A stretch of 64,000 nucleotides of DNA, taken from Macadamia tetraphylla (Eukaryota > Streptophyta > Magnoliopsida > Proteales > Proteaceae). Positions 1 to 10,382 of this stretch are shown here, one piece after another (the first letter of the stretch is position 1; each line of letters begins with the position of its first letter). The position numbers and the translations under genes are program-made. The notes under the pieces are model-generated. The model saw only the letters and a program-made list of their open reading frames with translations. It ran no database searches and was not told where the DNA came from. The stretch is taken from NCBI GenBank assembly GCA_022985045.1, contig CM040964.1, positions 2,567,654 to 2,631,653 on the forward strand, in the 5' to 3' direction.

Positions 1-871
1 GACTAACGGAAGCCTATCAATGGCCTGGTTTGGCATTATTTAAATATTACAAGAAAGATTAGGAGAAGAGTAACAGAAAAAAGAACAACAATAAACACCT
101 AATTGAAAGATTGAGTCATCAACAATAAACACCTAATTGAATTTTTCAAAACCCTTCGTACGTTCCTCCTCTACTTATATATAATTTGAGCAAGTGATTC
201 TACCCAAATAATAATAATAATAATTTGAGCAAGTGAAGAAGAGATTAGAACAGTAGGAATTATGTGTATGTAACGAATAAATAACGGAGTCTCACCGAGA
301 TCATGCCAGTAGAAACCCAGAGCGCAACCAAACCGGCCAATGCAAGAGAAGCCACAGCGTATTTATCATCCAGCTTGTCCCACTGTACAAACCCATCCTC
401 AGAAAAAACCTAAAAAGACTACGAAGCACAGATAATATTAAAAAAAAAGGTGAATTGAATCCTTACTGCTTCTTGAATGGATTTCACGAGCTCATCAGGC
501 AGCTCAGAAGCGGCGACTTCGGCTGATGTTTCTCCTGTGGCCATAGTGACAACATTCCGTGCGATCTTACGGCCTGTGGAAGTGAGAGGAGCCAAGAATC
601 AACCAATCCCTCCAAGTTGCAGTGCTTTCAGAAAATTAATTTCCATTATCAAAGGCTCAAAGTTTAGTATTCAACAATTTAAAAGGTAATTGCATCACTC
701 ACAATAGGAAGTAGACTGCGGGCGGTTCTGAGAAGGAACAGGCAGGTGAGGCAGAGGGAGTGTTGGAAAGCCAACGCATTGTGGCGATGCGGCGGCCGAT
801 TGGCGAGAAGCTTTGCCATCGATCAGGGTTGACGATGAGGAGATGGAAAATGTGGTTGAGCTCGAGGCCAT
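1..871 (-). CDS. CURT1B: CURVATURE THYLAKOID 1B, 5' part, cut by window edge
   Basis: CURT1 proteins are small thylakoid membrane proteins that oligomerise and bend the membrane at grana margins. Four exons are visible on the minus strand: 703-871, 467-573, 296-382 and 1-24 (the last runs off the window). All have GT donors and AG acceptors, and phases join cleanly to give 129 codons. Exon 1 is a Ser/Thr-rich plastid transit peptide starting MASSSTTFSISSSST. The next exons read YCRKIARNVVTMATGET, then ELPDELVKSIQEA, then WDKLDDKYAVASLALAGLVA (start of the first membrane helix), ending with AIDRLPLV. This order matches Arabidopsis CURT1B as I remember it. The second helix and C-terminal amphipathic region lie outside the window. 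The start at 871 is the first ATG giving a transit peptide. Confidence 0.93.
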
Positions 872-1318
872 CGCTTCCCAGTCTTCTCCAAGATTTCAGC
901 CCTCTTCCTCCTCTATGCTCTCAGAAATTTGGGGGCCACACTCGATGATGATGAATAAGAAGATATGGAGATCAAACTTCAGGGTACTGCTCCATTTAAA
1001 CTTTATTTTTTTGTTTTGGAAAATTTATATTCTCATAGTTAATCGAATGAAGGAATATTGGTGGTGGGGAATGGGCATCCCTTCTCCCAAAAGTCCAGCG
1101 ATGGCTGACCAATGGTTCCTTACCTTCATCAGGATAGGGCTGACGTGGTAATTGGATAGGCAATTTATGGCATTTGATTGGTTTCGGCAGTTCCGGGTGG
1201 ATCCCATAGAATCCCTTCTCCTTCAATGAATGAGCCCAGTAACAGAAGAAAACCCTATTATAAAAAAAAAAAAATTACAAATAAATAAATAAAGTGTAGA
1301 AGAAGAAGACCGATAATA
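872..1318. other. intergenic, CURT1B upstream region
   Basis: About 450 bases upstream of CURT1B. It probably holds that gene's promoter and 5' leader. The short open frames here overlap each other on opposite strands and resemble nothing I know. A poly-A tract lies near 1262-1274. Confidence 0.6.
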
Positions 1319-1976
1319 GTCTATAGTAGGGGTGTCAACCGATCGGCCCGGCCTAATTTGGCTTGACCACTTTAAAGCTTTGCATCGTGAACACCCCTTT
1401 AAACACACGGGCTTAGCTTTGGGAGATATGGTAGGGTTTATAATCGGGTCGGTCAGTGTTGAGTTTTAATTGGGCTTTCTTAAACGAGCTTTAACTAGGT
1501 TTTAACGGAGCTACGGACCTATTTAAGTCTAAACAGACACTAAACGGACTTTAAACGTGCCTACCCTAAAATTTTATTCTTAAGTCGGTTGAGATTATGG
1601 TTGTTCTTTTTTTTTTTTTTTTTTAAAGAAGAGATTATGACCATTACAACTTACAAAATAAAGCTTAATTAAATCAAATCCTACTACAAAGTAAAAGGTA
1701 AGAAAGCTTAATTAGTTTCTTACTAGTAGTGGAAAAATAGGAATTTTATGTAGTATTAAAAGGACTGGGTCAGGCTACAACGAGTAGGTTCAAATCGAGC
1801 ATATAGATGTGTCGGTTGGTTCGGGCGCCCAACGGGCTAGCTACCTACACCGTGAACACCTGTTTAATAAACGTGTCGGGCTTTATTAATTGGGCCGATC
1901 TAGGTCGGGTTATAAACATATCGGGCTCAATCGGGCCTACCAGTGCGGGCTTAAAATTGACACCCCTAGTTTATAG
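1319..1976. mobile_element. hAT-like non-autonomous element A with 8-bp target duplication
   Basis: The element runs from 1327 to 1968. The left end reads TAGGGGTGTCAA and the right end TTGACACCCCTA, a perfect 12-bp terminal inverted repeat. It is flanked by GTCTATAG (1319-1326) and GTTTATAG (1969-1976), a 7-of-8 match, as expected for the 8-bp target duplications of hAT transposons. The interior has no coding capacity and is rich in repeated words such as CGGGTCGGGC. I see the ends and flanks directly; the superfamily is inferred. Confidence 0.75.
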
Positions 1977-3200
1977 ATACCAAATGATTTTCAAGCCGAG
2001 TCAGAGACTCAACGCAAAGTTGATATAAAGTCACCGGGCCCAACATCAAATTCACTACATAACCTGGGCCTTCGTGGGTCGAGCCCAAACTTTAAATTGG
2101 GCTTGCTTGTCAATATGTTTAAGGTTTAAACACCCCCCCACCCGTGTGAACCCAAGAACACACCATGTATGCCCATGTGTGTCCCCTTATTGGCCCTCGT
2201 GCTGAAACAAGAGCCATACAAATAAGGACTGTTCTTTTCCTTTTCTTTTGTTAAATCAACAACTAAAGAAAGTTCATCAAAAGAAGGGATATGGTTCCCC
2301 AAGAAGGTAGTGTGGCCCCAGCACCTGGGTTGGGGGGGGAATGGGAGCATTAGGAAAAGAATTAATAGGGGTAAGGAATTTCCGCTTTTCATATGGGGTG
2401 AGATACTCATTTTGTTTACCATCGTGTCTGGGCATAGAGACCACAATTTCTTTAGGTTATTTTTTCCCTTAAAAAAAAATTCAAAATTTACAAAAAATAA
2501 GAGGCGGACACATCCATCAAACACTGGAAAACCTTGAAGGCCCCGTAGCCAGAAAATGAGCATCTATTATTAGGAGACCTGAGGAATAAACTGAAACATC
2601 ACAACCTGATTAGAAGAAATCAGACAGACATCCTCGACGATGAACTTTGTTACCCCTTATTCCAGGTAGACAGTGGGATGGGAAATGCAGCCCATTTCTC
2701 AAATATTCAATATCAGGAGTCCTTGTAATATTATTAACCTTTTGAATGGCTATTGGCAAAATTGCCTTACATCTCCTCACTAAAGAAATCCTCGCTTGAT
2801 GCTTCACATAATTTTGCCGTATTGCATGATGATGTGGTGTGTTTTTTTATAGCTGTATAGATAGACCAATGTCCATATTTGCTACATGTGAAATTTAAGA
2901 TCCAAATATATATAATATACATTGTTATGTTCAGGTGTACACGTATCCAATAGTGTATGTCCAAGCACCCTCATTGGTAGTTTAAAATTTTTCAATATTT
3001 TATTTTGCCACCTAGACCACTTTGCATTGGACTTAATCTTGACATGTGGGTAGAGAATCTTGACGGTCTTGTACACAAAATTTGGGCCCAATCTAATATG
3101 AAACATGCTAGATATTCTAGGTTTACGAAGATAAGCTTCTCTTGGTGCCCCCACTAGGTAATATTTACCCCTAAAAAATATTAATCATTCACTGTTTATA
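1977..3200. other. intergenic, no gene recognised
   Basis: About 1.2 kb without a recognisable gene. Open frames here (for example 2126-2563 on the minus strand) are low in similarity to anything I know and lack splice context. Short homopolymer tracts occur near 2330 and 2470. Confidence 0.55.
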
Positions 3201-3346
3201 GGGGAAGAGTTTTGTGTACTATTATGTATGGTGCATGACTAGTACTCGCAAAGCCATTGGATGGGGGATGAATGTTTTATGATACTCCCTCTCAACTCCA
3301 TCCAATGGCTATGTACATGGTCGTGCATACAACGTGCCCCTTCTCA
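3201..3346. repeat. short foldback (MITE-like) hairpin
   Basis: The left arm 3252-3264 (AGCCATTGGATGG) is the exact reverse complement of 3298-3310. Outward, GTATGGTGCATGAC (from 3226) pairs imperfectly with GTCGTGCATAC (ending 3330), and GGGG at 3201 with CCCC near 3340. This suggests a roughly 145-bp foldback element with decayed outer arms. No target duplication is clear. Confidence 0.5.
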
Positions 3347-3535
3347 TGATTGTTCTTGTGTATGAACAAGATAGGATTCTTTCTCCCATATTGTAATTAG
3401 GGAAAAAGAAGCTAAGAAGGAAGCATGGCCTGTACATCCAGACATAAAGAGGAGTGAAAAGAATATCTTGCCCATGAAAAATGAAAATCTCACCATTGTT
3501 GATGCTTCGACGTATGCTTCAAGTGATTCCGAGCT

Positions 3536-4362
3536 ATTGTAAGTAAGGATGTGAATTTTGTAATGAAACCATTTACAAGACTTAACCGATCCATTTACAC
3601 CGAAACCGTAAAACTGTTTAGTAAATGGTGCGGTAGGCCGATTAATTAAACGGGTCGGGTCGATTTTAACCACGGAACCCATTGGTTTCAAATCGAATTG
3701 AAACCGTTTAAACCGATCCGATTAATCAGTATAACAATTAAATAAAGAAGGGACAGTAATCCATATAACAATTAACAATTAAATTAAGTGTCCATCCTGC
3801 TTTGGTATGATTTATTACAATTCAGTTCAAGTTTAGGCTTTAAATCAAAAACTTGTAATCCATAATGTTATTATGTTATCATAGATGGGGTGTTTTGGCT
3901 GAACCACCTGTCATTTTAATATTTTATGCTGTAGAAAGCTGGATTTGGATGTTGTATGATATTAGTTCTAAATGTTTGAGAATGACCATGCAAAGAAATA
4001 GCACTAGATTATCAAATTAAGACATACTATCGTTACTATAGAATCTCTTATTTGTGGTTGCCAATTATTTTTTGATAAGCTTATGATCTTCAGTTTAGAT
4101 ATGGTTACAAATTATAACAAATCGATTGTGAACCGTTTTACAAACCGTATGGAATAAATCGAAACTGAAACCATTTAAAACCGTAAAACCGACACCGTTT
4201 AGAAACCATGGAAACCGAAACCATTTACTAAATGATCACGGTTTCAGAAAGTGGAACCGTTTAGTAAATGGTGCGATTATGATTTTAATCAAATAAATGT
4301 GAACCGAATAGATTTGCACCGTTTAAACCGAAATCAAACTGATTAACACTCTTAATTGCAAT
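3536..4362. mobile_element. hAT-like non-autonomous element E
   Basis: The element spans 3544-4354. It begins TAAGGATGTGAAT and ends ATTAACACTCTTA, an imperfect inverted repeat related to the ends of the elements at 1327 and 6460. Flanks ATTGTAAG (3536-3543) and ATTGCAAT (4355-4362) match at 6 of 8 positions. The interior repeats the word AACCGTTTAAACCG and variants on both strands, and has no coding capacity. Confidence 0.6.
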
Positions 4363-4638
4363 CACCACATTGCCATTTAAGGAACCCTCACCCTTATAAT
4401 TATGGGTGAGTGGTAGCAACGCTAAGCGTTCCCAACAAATAAACGCTACATTAAATATGAACCTTTGATCTCTTTATAATTAATCTCTGCCCATCCATTG
4501 GTTTCACTCCTTTATTAAGGGCGGTTACATTCACAGCCGGTTCCCAAGGAAAAGGGTGTTACAGACGGGACCCATTTGCAAGTGCTTCCAACTCTTTGAT
4601 TTCTGAAACCACAAATCGCAGCCAATCCATTATTAATC

Positions 4639-5282
4639 TTGATCGTTGTTTATCAAGCCTTCAATCTCGACCGATGCTTCTTGACCTCCCACCACTTCGT
4701 CAATGAATGGTCAGATCCGTCTTCTTCTTCCTCCAAAGGCGACGAACTTGAAGGTCTCCCCGTCGGAAGTTACTGTGTTTGGAAGCCGAAATCCGTGGAA
4801 GCATCTCCAGATAGATGCAAGAAGACCAGCTCTACTGGATCTGGATCTTCAAAGCGATGGAAATTCAGAACTTCCCTCCCCGGAGCAACAGCGATACATA
4901 CGTCTTCTTGTCTCAGTCCAAGACCATGAGAAAGAGAAATGACAAAACTGAAAAAGCTACTGACAGGGCGGCGGTTCCGAAAGCTGATCAGCACCAACAA
5001 CATCCTAAAGAGAGGAGAAACTCCATGTCCAACCAAGAACACAATTCCTCCCAGAATAAAGTTGTCATAGCCGTCGCCACTGCTGCCGCTGCGAAGGGCG
5101 AAGTGAAAGCCAAGGGAGTATCCGTTGAAATGGTATCTGCTCACGAGATCCATCACGTTTGTAACAGAGTTATAAAGGAGGAAGACCGCAAACGTTCCCA
5201 TCTTCCTTACAGACAAGATTTGGTTGGTTTCTTCTGTAATGTGAATGGATTGAGCAGGAACCTTCATCCCTTTAAAGCATAA
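4639..5282 (+). pseudogene. DUF1645 family locus with frameshift
   Basis: DUF1645 proteins are plant proteins of unclear biochemistry; the rice member OsSGL affects grain length and stress tolerance. One frame (from 4639) reads DELEGLPVGSYCVWKPKS, then SPDRCKKTSSTGSGSSKRWK, which resembles the central DUF1645 block. At about 4867-4870 the match moves to the next frame: NFPPRSNSDTYVFL, and near the end VSAHEIHHVCNRVIKEE, LPYRQDLVGF. One missing base in a G run would restore continuity. The 5' end is also unclear: NGQIRLLLPP at 4706-4735 is a plausible upstream part in a third frame, suggesting another lost base. The usual N-terminal region is not found upstream. This is either a decayed gene or a good gene with sequencing errors. 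Family assignment comes from remembered motifs. Confidence 0.6.
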
Positions 5283-5748
5283 TAATGTGAATGTATTTTT
5301 GTTAGTTTTTTTGTTTTCTAGTAAATATTTTACGAGTTACATAGAAAGAATTTGGGTTTTGAAACTCAGATCAAACATCACTGATCATCGTTCCTTCAAA
5401 GCTATCAGTAGGCTATCTTGATTTTGATTTTGATTTTGATTTTGATTTCCTTTGTAAATTCCTGCAACTTGAGAGTCGAAGGTCGAAGGTCGAAGGTCAA
5501 AGATCGAAGGTCGAAGGGGTAGTTGGGGTTTGTCCCAACAAAGCAGAGCAGAACAGTGGAGAGAATATTACCGAAACAACCGGTAATCATTTGAAATTGA
5601 AGGGATGGTTCAGATTTATTATATTCAGATCAGAGGTTTAGATATAATGTAGCGTTCAGAAGGTGGAAACGCTTAAGCACTACTATCTTTTAGCCTATAA
5701 TTATTACTTAATAAATTACTGTGTAAACATTATTAGGCCTTACTCTCA

Positions 5749-5790
<42 letters not shown>

Positions 5791-6451
5791 AAATTATTAG
5801 GTTTCTCTCCCTTTTTTTTCTGGGATTTTTTATTTACATTTATAAGGTGTTAAATAATTTTTTTTATAAATTATATAAAACATGTAAAACAATATAAAAA
5901 AAAAGTACCCCTATAATTCAAAAGGAAAGGGTAATCTACACATTTAAAAGAGTAGAAGAGAGAAGAGGAAAAATTTAACTGTATAAAGTTTCAGAAAACA
6001 AAAATTGAAAGTTAAAATTTTAGTAAATATAAGCTAAGTGTTGGGGGAGTGACAATAATTAGGGTTTTTTTTTTTTTATTTTTTTATTATTCAAGATGTG
6101 CCCAGTAGGAGTGTAGAATGTTGTAGAATGGAGTCCCATGAGGAAACCTTTTTGACTGTCTTCGCTCGCCTTGAGGTTGAATCCCTAACTGAGGTTGTCT
6201 ATCCTGATTCTCTATCTATTTTTCGGATTTTGAGACACCAGCACAGGGAGTGGGAAGTAGGCGCTTAGACGATTGATCGAGCACCCAAAAAGCACCTAGG
6301 CATAGGGGCATTCATGATAAGAATGCATATATGGGAAGGAAGGGGGACGGGTAATCCTCTCCCCACATGGGGAGGTGATTCTATACTCGGGAAGGAATGT
6401 AGATTAGAGACATTATTGCTACCTCAGACACTTCAGAGAGAGAGAGAGAGA
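5283..6451. other. intergenic with microsatellites
   Basis: No gene recognised. It holds a TGATTT hexamer array at about 5419-5448, a degenerate GAAGGTC-type tandem at about 5475-5517, and a compound (CT)n(CA)n repeat at 5750-5791. The rest is AT-rich. Confidence 0.7.
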
Positions 6452-6983
6452 GTCACGCATAGGGGTGTCAATGGAACCCAGCCCAACCCTAAGGTCTCTT
6501 AATTCAATCCAAGCCTAGCCCAACCCTAGGTCTGGTTGGGATATCTCAGCCCATGCCCAACCCTGTCGAGTTTAGCCCAACCCAACCCAACCCGATCGAC
6601 CCTGATTGGGCTGAGTTTAACCCAATCCAGTCCAACCCAATACTATCGGTTACTTGATTGCTTGATCTTGATGCATTGCAAAGGCCAAAGACCAAAGTTT
6701 TCATATATGTATAGATTGTGGAAAACGAAAAACCTTTTTCTATAAGTACCAATTATTAATTATTAACATATTAATATGATTATATACTTAATACACATGG
6801 TTGGGTTGGTTTGGGTCGGGTTGAGACCTCAACTCAAGCCCAACCCAACCCTGCATTAGGCTTGAAAATCTTAACCCTAACCCACCCTATGGGATGAAAT
6901 CTCAGCCCAAGCCCTGTTCTGGCTCAGGGCAAGATAGGGCTGATTCGGGTTGATCGGACTTTTTTGACACTCCTAATCACACA
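6452..6983. mobile_element. hAT-like non-autonomous element B
   Basis: The element spans 6460-6975, beginning TAGGGGTGTCAA and ending TTGACACTCCTA. Flanks GTCACGCA (6452-6459) and ATCACACA (6976-6983) match at 6 of 8 positions, both differences being transitions. The interior is built from repeated CCCAACCC-type words in both orientations. It is not coding. Confidence 0.7.
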
Positions 6984-7188
6984 CTTTGGAACCCGCGGGC
7001 CCCCCCTCTCAGAGTTAATATTTGACTGAATCAAATTCAGTCAAATGAAGTAGACCCCTATATCCTATCCTATCCTATCCTGTCCATGACTAGAGGCCAT
7101 AAGGCCACACTGCCACAGTCCCTTGGCCGGAGGCAATAAGGCTCCGCAGAGAGAACCCCAATTCCTTATCCTTCTTCACGGTCACAGC

Positions 7189-7244
<56 letters not shown>

Positions 7245-7699
7245 TTTCCTACTTTTTTTCCTCAGTTCCTTCCTTCTCCCTTGGGAGGGATATAAGCAAA
7301 TGAATTATAGAAAAGAAAAGAAAAGAAAAAAAAAACAAATGCTTTGGCTAAGAATCAAATCAAAACAACAACATGATTGCTTGATTGCAGAAGAATATTC
7401 TTTGGTTTTCTTTTTTTCCCTACCTTTGGGGGTTGGAGGAGTAAAATATGTTATTTAAAAAAATATATATTTTTGAAGTAACAAATAAGTATTCATCTTA
7501 CATATGTTAAATAAAAGTTATAAGGGTCTTTTTCTATTATTGGAGAGAACTCCCATGCATTTCTTACTTTCTTCCATTGGGCACTTTTTTCCTGATCAAT
7601 ATATCCTTTGTTGGTGAAGGATTGATATAGAAGTTTGAAATGCTAGCGATCACACCACTATTCAATAGTATAAAAGTTCTTTAGCCCATAGAATAATGA

Positions 7700-7753
<54 letters not shown>

Positions 7754-8494
7754 TAAGAATAATGAGATTGTTTGGGGAGAGTGGAGACTCATTCTTCACG
7801 TCTTAAGGAGCAATGAACCTAGATAGGAGAGCTCTTCGTTTGAAGATGTTCTTGCGGAGTGATTTTTTTTTTTAAATAAGGAAATTAAGTGGATAAAATA
7901 AATAAAGGCTTTAAGGACGTAGCCACATAAACGGAGCTGGAGATAACGGGGAGAAAATCAATTCGAAGTACTGTACGAGAGTAGTACAATTCTGATTTAA
8001 GTCAAACCAAAATAACAAATAAAAGGTTAATGGAAAAGGAAGGCATAATAATAGTTAGAAATCAATAATCATGTTCCGACTTCCGAACCTACAAAAAATT
8101 AAATAATTTGTGATCATTTCTGAGGCCTTCTCCGGAAAATAAAGAAGGAATGGAAATTCCCTGATATTAAAAAGAAAAATATAATGTCATTATCATCATC
8201 TACTTCTCTGACGATTCTGTATTGCCCAGTCAGGGGGATGGGTTGACTCAAGACTAAAACTGCCCAGGCCCCAACCCCACAACCCATGGGCCCCTCCAAG
8301 TCGCGCACTGCTCTGCGGCGTGGAGGGTTGAGGCAACCCTAAAATCAGAATTCTCAACTCTAAAAACTCCAACCCTGCCAACTGCCAAGGGTGCGAACTG
8401 TGCCCTCCTTCCTTTTTTCTCTGCCTCACCCGGCCGGCGGCAAACAGGATAACGAGAGAGAGAGAGAGCTTTTCCCTTGTGTAACTAGCAAATA
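6984..8494. other. intergenic with microsatellites
   Basis: No gene recognised between element B and the bHLH stop codon. There is a compound (CT)n(TA)n repeat at about 7191-7244 and a long (ATT)n repeat at about 7700-7753. The stretch 8100-8494 is probably bHLH 3' UTR and downstream DNA. Confidence 0.65.
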
Positions 8495-9492
8495 TTACGC
8501 AGGGTTGATGACCCTGAAAGATTGATGCACCGCTGTTGCGATGTCGTCGGCTGATCCCAGTTTGCACTCATCTTCCATCTGATATTACCCCATAAAAAAT
8601 AAAAAAATAATAAATAGAAGAAGAAATCAAAAACCATTTTTCAAATTTTTTTTGAGGTTGGGTATCAGAAACGGAAAGCAAGCCGGAGGGAGGGGAACTC
8701 GGCAATGAAATATTACCTTGAGATTGAAAGAGTAAAGAACGGAATGTCGAGACGATGTAATGTTGAGGTGTAAGATGTTCAGCCTGAGATCTTCCAAAGC
8801 AGCAATGGCTCTCACCAACTGCCCTGACCTCCTCCTTGCTGACACAATCTTCAGCTTTACATGCGTCTCTGTTACTATCACTTCGATATCCGCCACCACC
8901 GCCTTGTTTTCCACCTTCAACTTTTCTACTCCTTCATCGCCTCCCCTTCCCTCCTCTTCCTCCCCCATGTATTCGTTAACCTGCTTCGCATCATCGTCCA
9001 CACTGGATCCAGCAACACTCAAATGAACGGTGGCCGACGATGACGAGTCAATCATCGTCCATTGCGTCGACGCAAAGAAGCCATTGACTGGTATGGTGGA
9101 CTCTTTTGAGTGGTGGCGGTTACCTTCGCTTTCCGATTTACTCATTCTCTTTCGAGCGTCAAGTGACTGCAACAGCTGCTCCAATTCTTTAACGAAGTCA
9201 ATGGCACCCGAGATGATCGATGCTTGGTCACCCTTCATCCATATAATAAGTAGTAATAATCTCACACTGTCAACGATTCTCACTCAAAAAACTAAAAACA
9301 TTACTGTAAATGATGATTTTAATCTTCCTAACCTCCGATAGATAAAGGAGAACTGGAAACCCATGATTGGCAAATTAGCAAAATTACGGGTTTCTCAATT
9401 TAACCTTTTTTTTTTTTTGGGTGAATAGTTTCTCAATTTTCATCCTTCTTCTTTTCGGATAGCACAGGATGGGAATCCCCAAATCCCGAGAC

Positions 9493-9526
<34 letters not shown>

Positions 9527-10256
9527 TTTACCCTCTGAATGAAGGAGGTAGGCATCAGGGAACGAAGTGCGTTGAGATGGTCGTTCATCTGTCGTCTACG
9601 GTTTCGTTCGACGGCAATATGAGTCAAACGTTGGGACTCCACCTCCTCCTTGTTCTTGCTCGGCCTCGTTCGCTTACGCTTCCTTCTCTCCAGGCTGCTA
9701 GCCGCTGGGCCTGCTTTGTTCGATTGGGGTGATTTTCCTTTGGTCCTGCGACGATTCTGCTCAACCCGCCACCCGGACGACGACCCTGCCTTCCATTCTC
9801 TGCACTTCTCCGGCGAATTCGTTTCTACCTTGCATGCGGAACTCACCACTTCCATTTCAACTCCCGGACAAGACGATTGTGGGTGATGCAGTCCTTGCTT
9901 TCTGATTTAATCGGCGATTGAGCTTCTGAAATGTCAATGCTGATGCAGCTCTCCAATTCCAGTGCCTGATTCCGGGAGTCGGTTTCTGGCTTCTTCTGAT
10001 TCTGTTGCTGCTGCTGCAGTCTCAACAGAAACTGAAAGTTGGGGTCTATAAAAGACGGGGATTCTACGCCTCGTAGCATTTGAACGAACGACATTTTTTC
10101 ATCTAAGTGTTGGGTTAATGTGGAGAAGAGTTGTCTTTCTTCCTCCCATCTCAAGTTCTCCATGTCTATAGACGGCTCATGGCCATGGGTGAAACCCAAC
10201 GCACTTCCTCCTCGTTCCAGAAGCTCAACATTGAAATGTTCCCCAAGCCCAAAGAA
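8495..10256 (-). CDS. bHLH transcription factor, subgroup Ia (bHLH67/70-like), one frameshift
   Basis: This is a nuclear DNA-binding regulator. Exons on the minus strand are 9532-10256, 8717-9232 and 8495-8578, all with GT-AG borders. The first carries an acidic/Gln-rich N-part (DEKMSFVQMLRGVESPSF, a QQQQQ run), then the basic region and helix 1: HIAVERNRRRQMNDHLNALR. His, Glu and Arg are in the spacing needed for E-box/G-box binding. Exon 2 continues GDQASIISGAIDFVKELEQL (helix 2) and an ACT-like C-terminal domain (HVKLKIVSARRRSGQLVRA). The last exon reads MEDECKLGSADD to VINPA. Order and motifs fit Arabidopsis bHLH67/70. At about 9888-9896 the frame breaks between SPIKSESK and HHPQSSCP; one lost base explains it. 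The start is unresolved: the first in-frame ATG inside the exon is at 10163, but coding similarity extends upstream to an acceptor at 10257, so a short 5' exon is probably missing or altered. Confidence 0.85.
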
Positions 10257-10329
10257 CTGCAAGAAAAGAAAAGAAAAAAATAATGAAATAAAATCCATAA
10301 GTAGCCCAAGAAGTCATAGACACATACAG

Positions 10330-10382
<53 letters not shown>

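Noticed and set aside
1786..1800. GGTTCAAATC-like box suggesting a tRNA
   Set aside because: No matching A box or cloverleaf arms nearby; it lies in a transposon relic. No tRNA was found elsewhere.
4770..5267. 165-codon minus-strand open frame
   Set aside because: It is antisense to the DUF1645 locus, whose protein motifs are on the plus strand.
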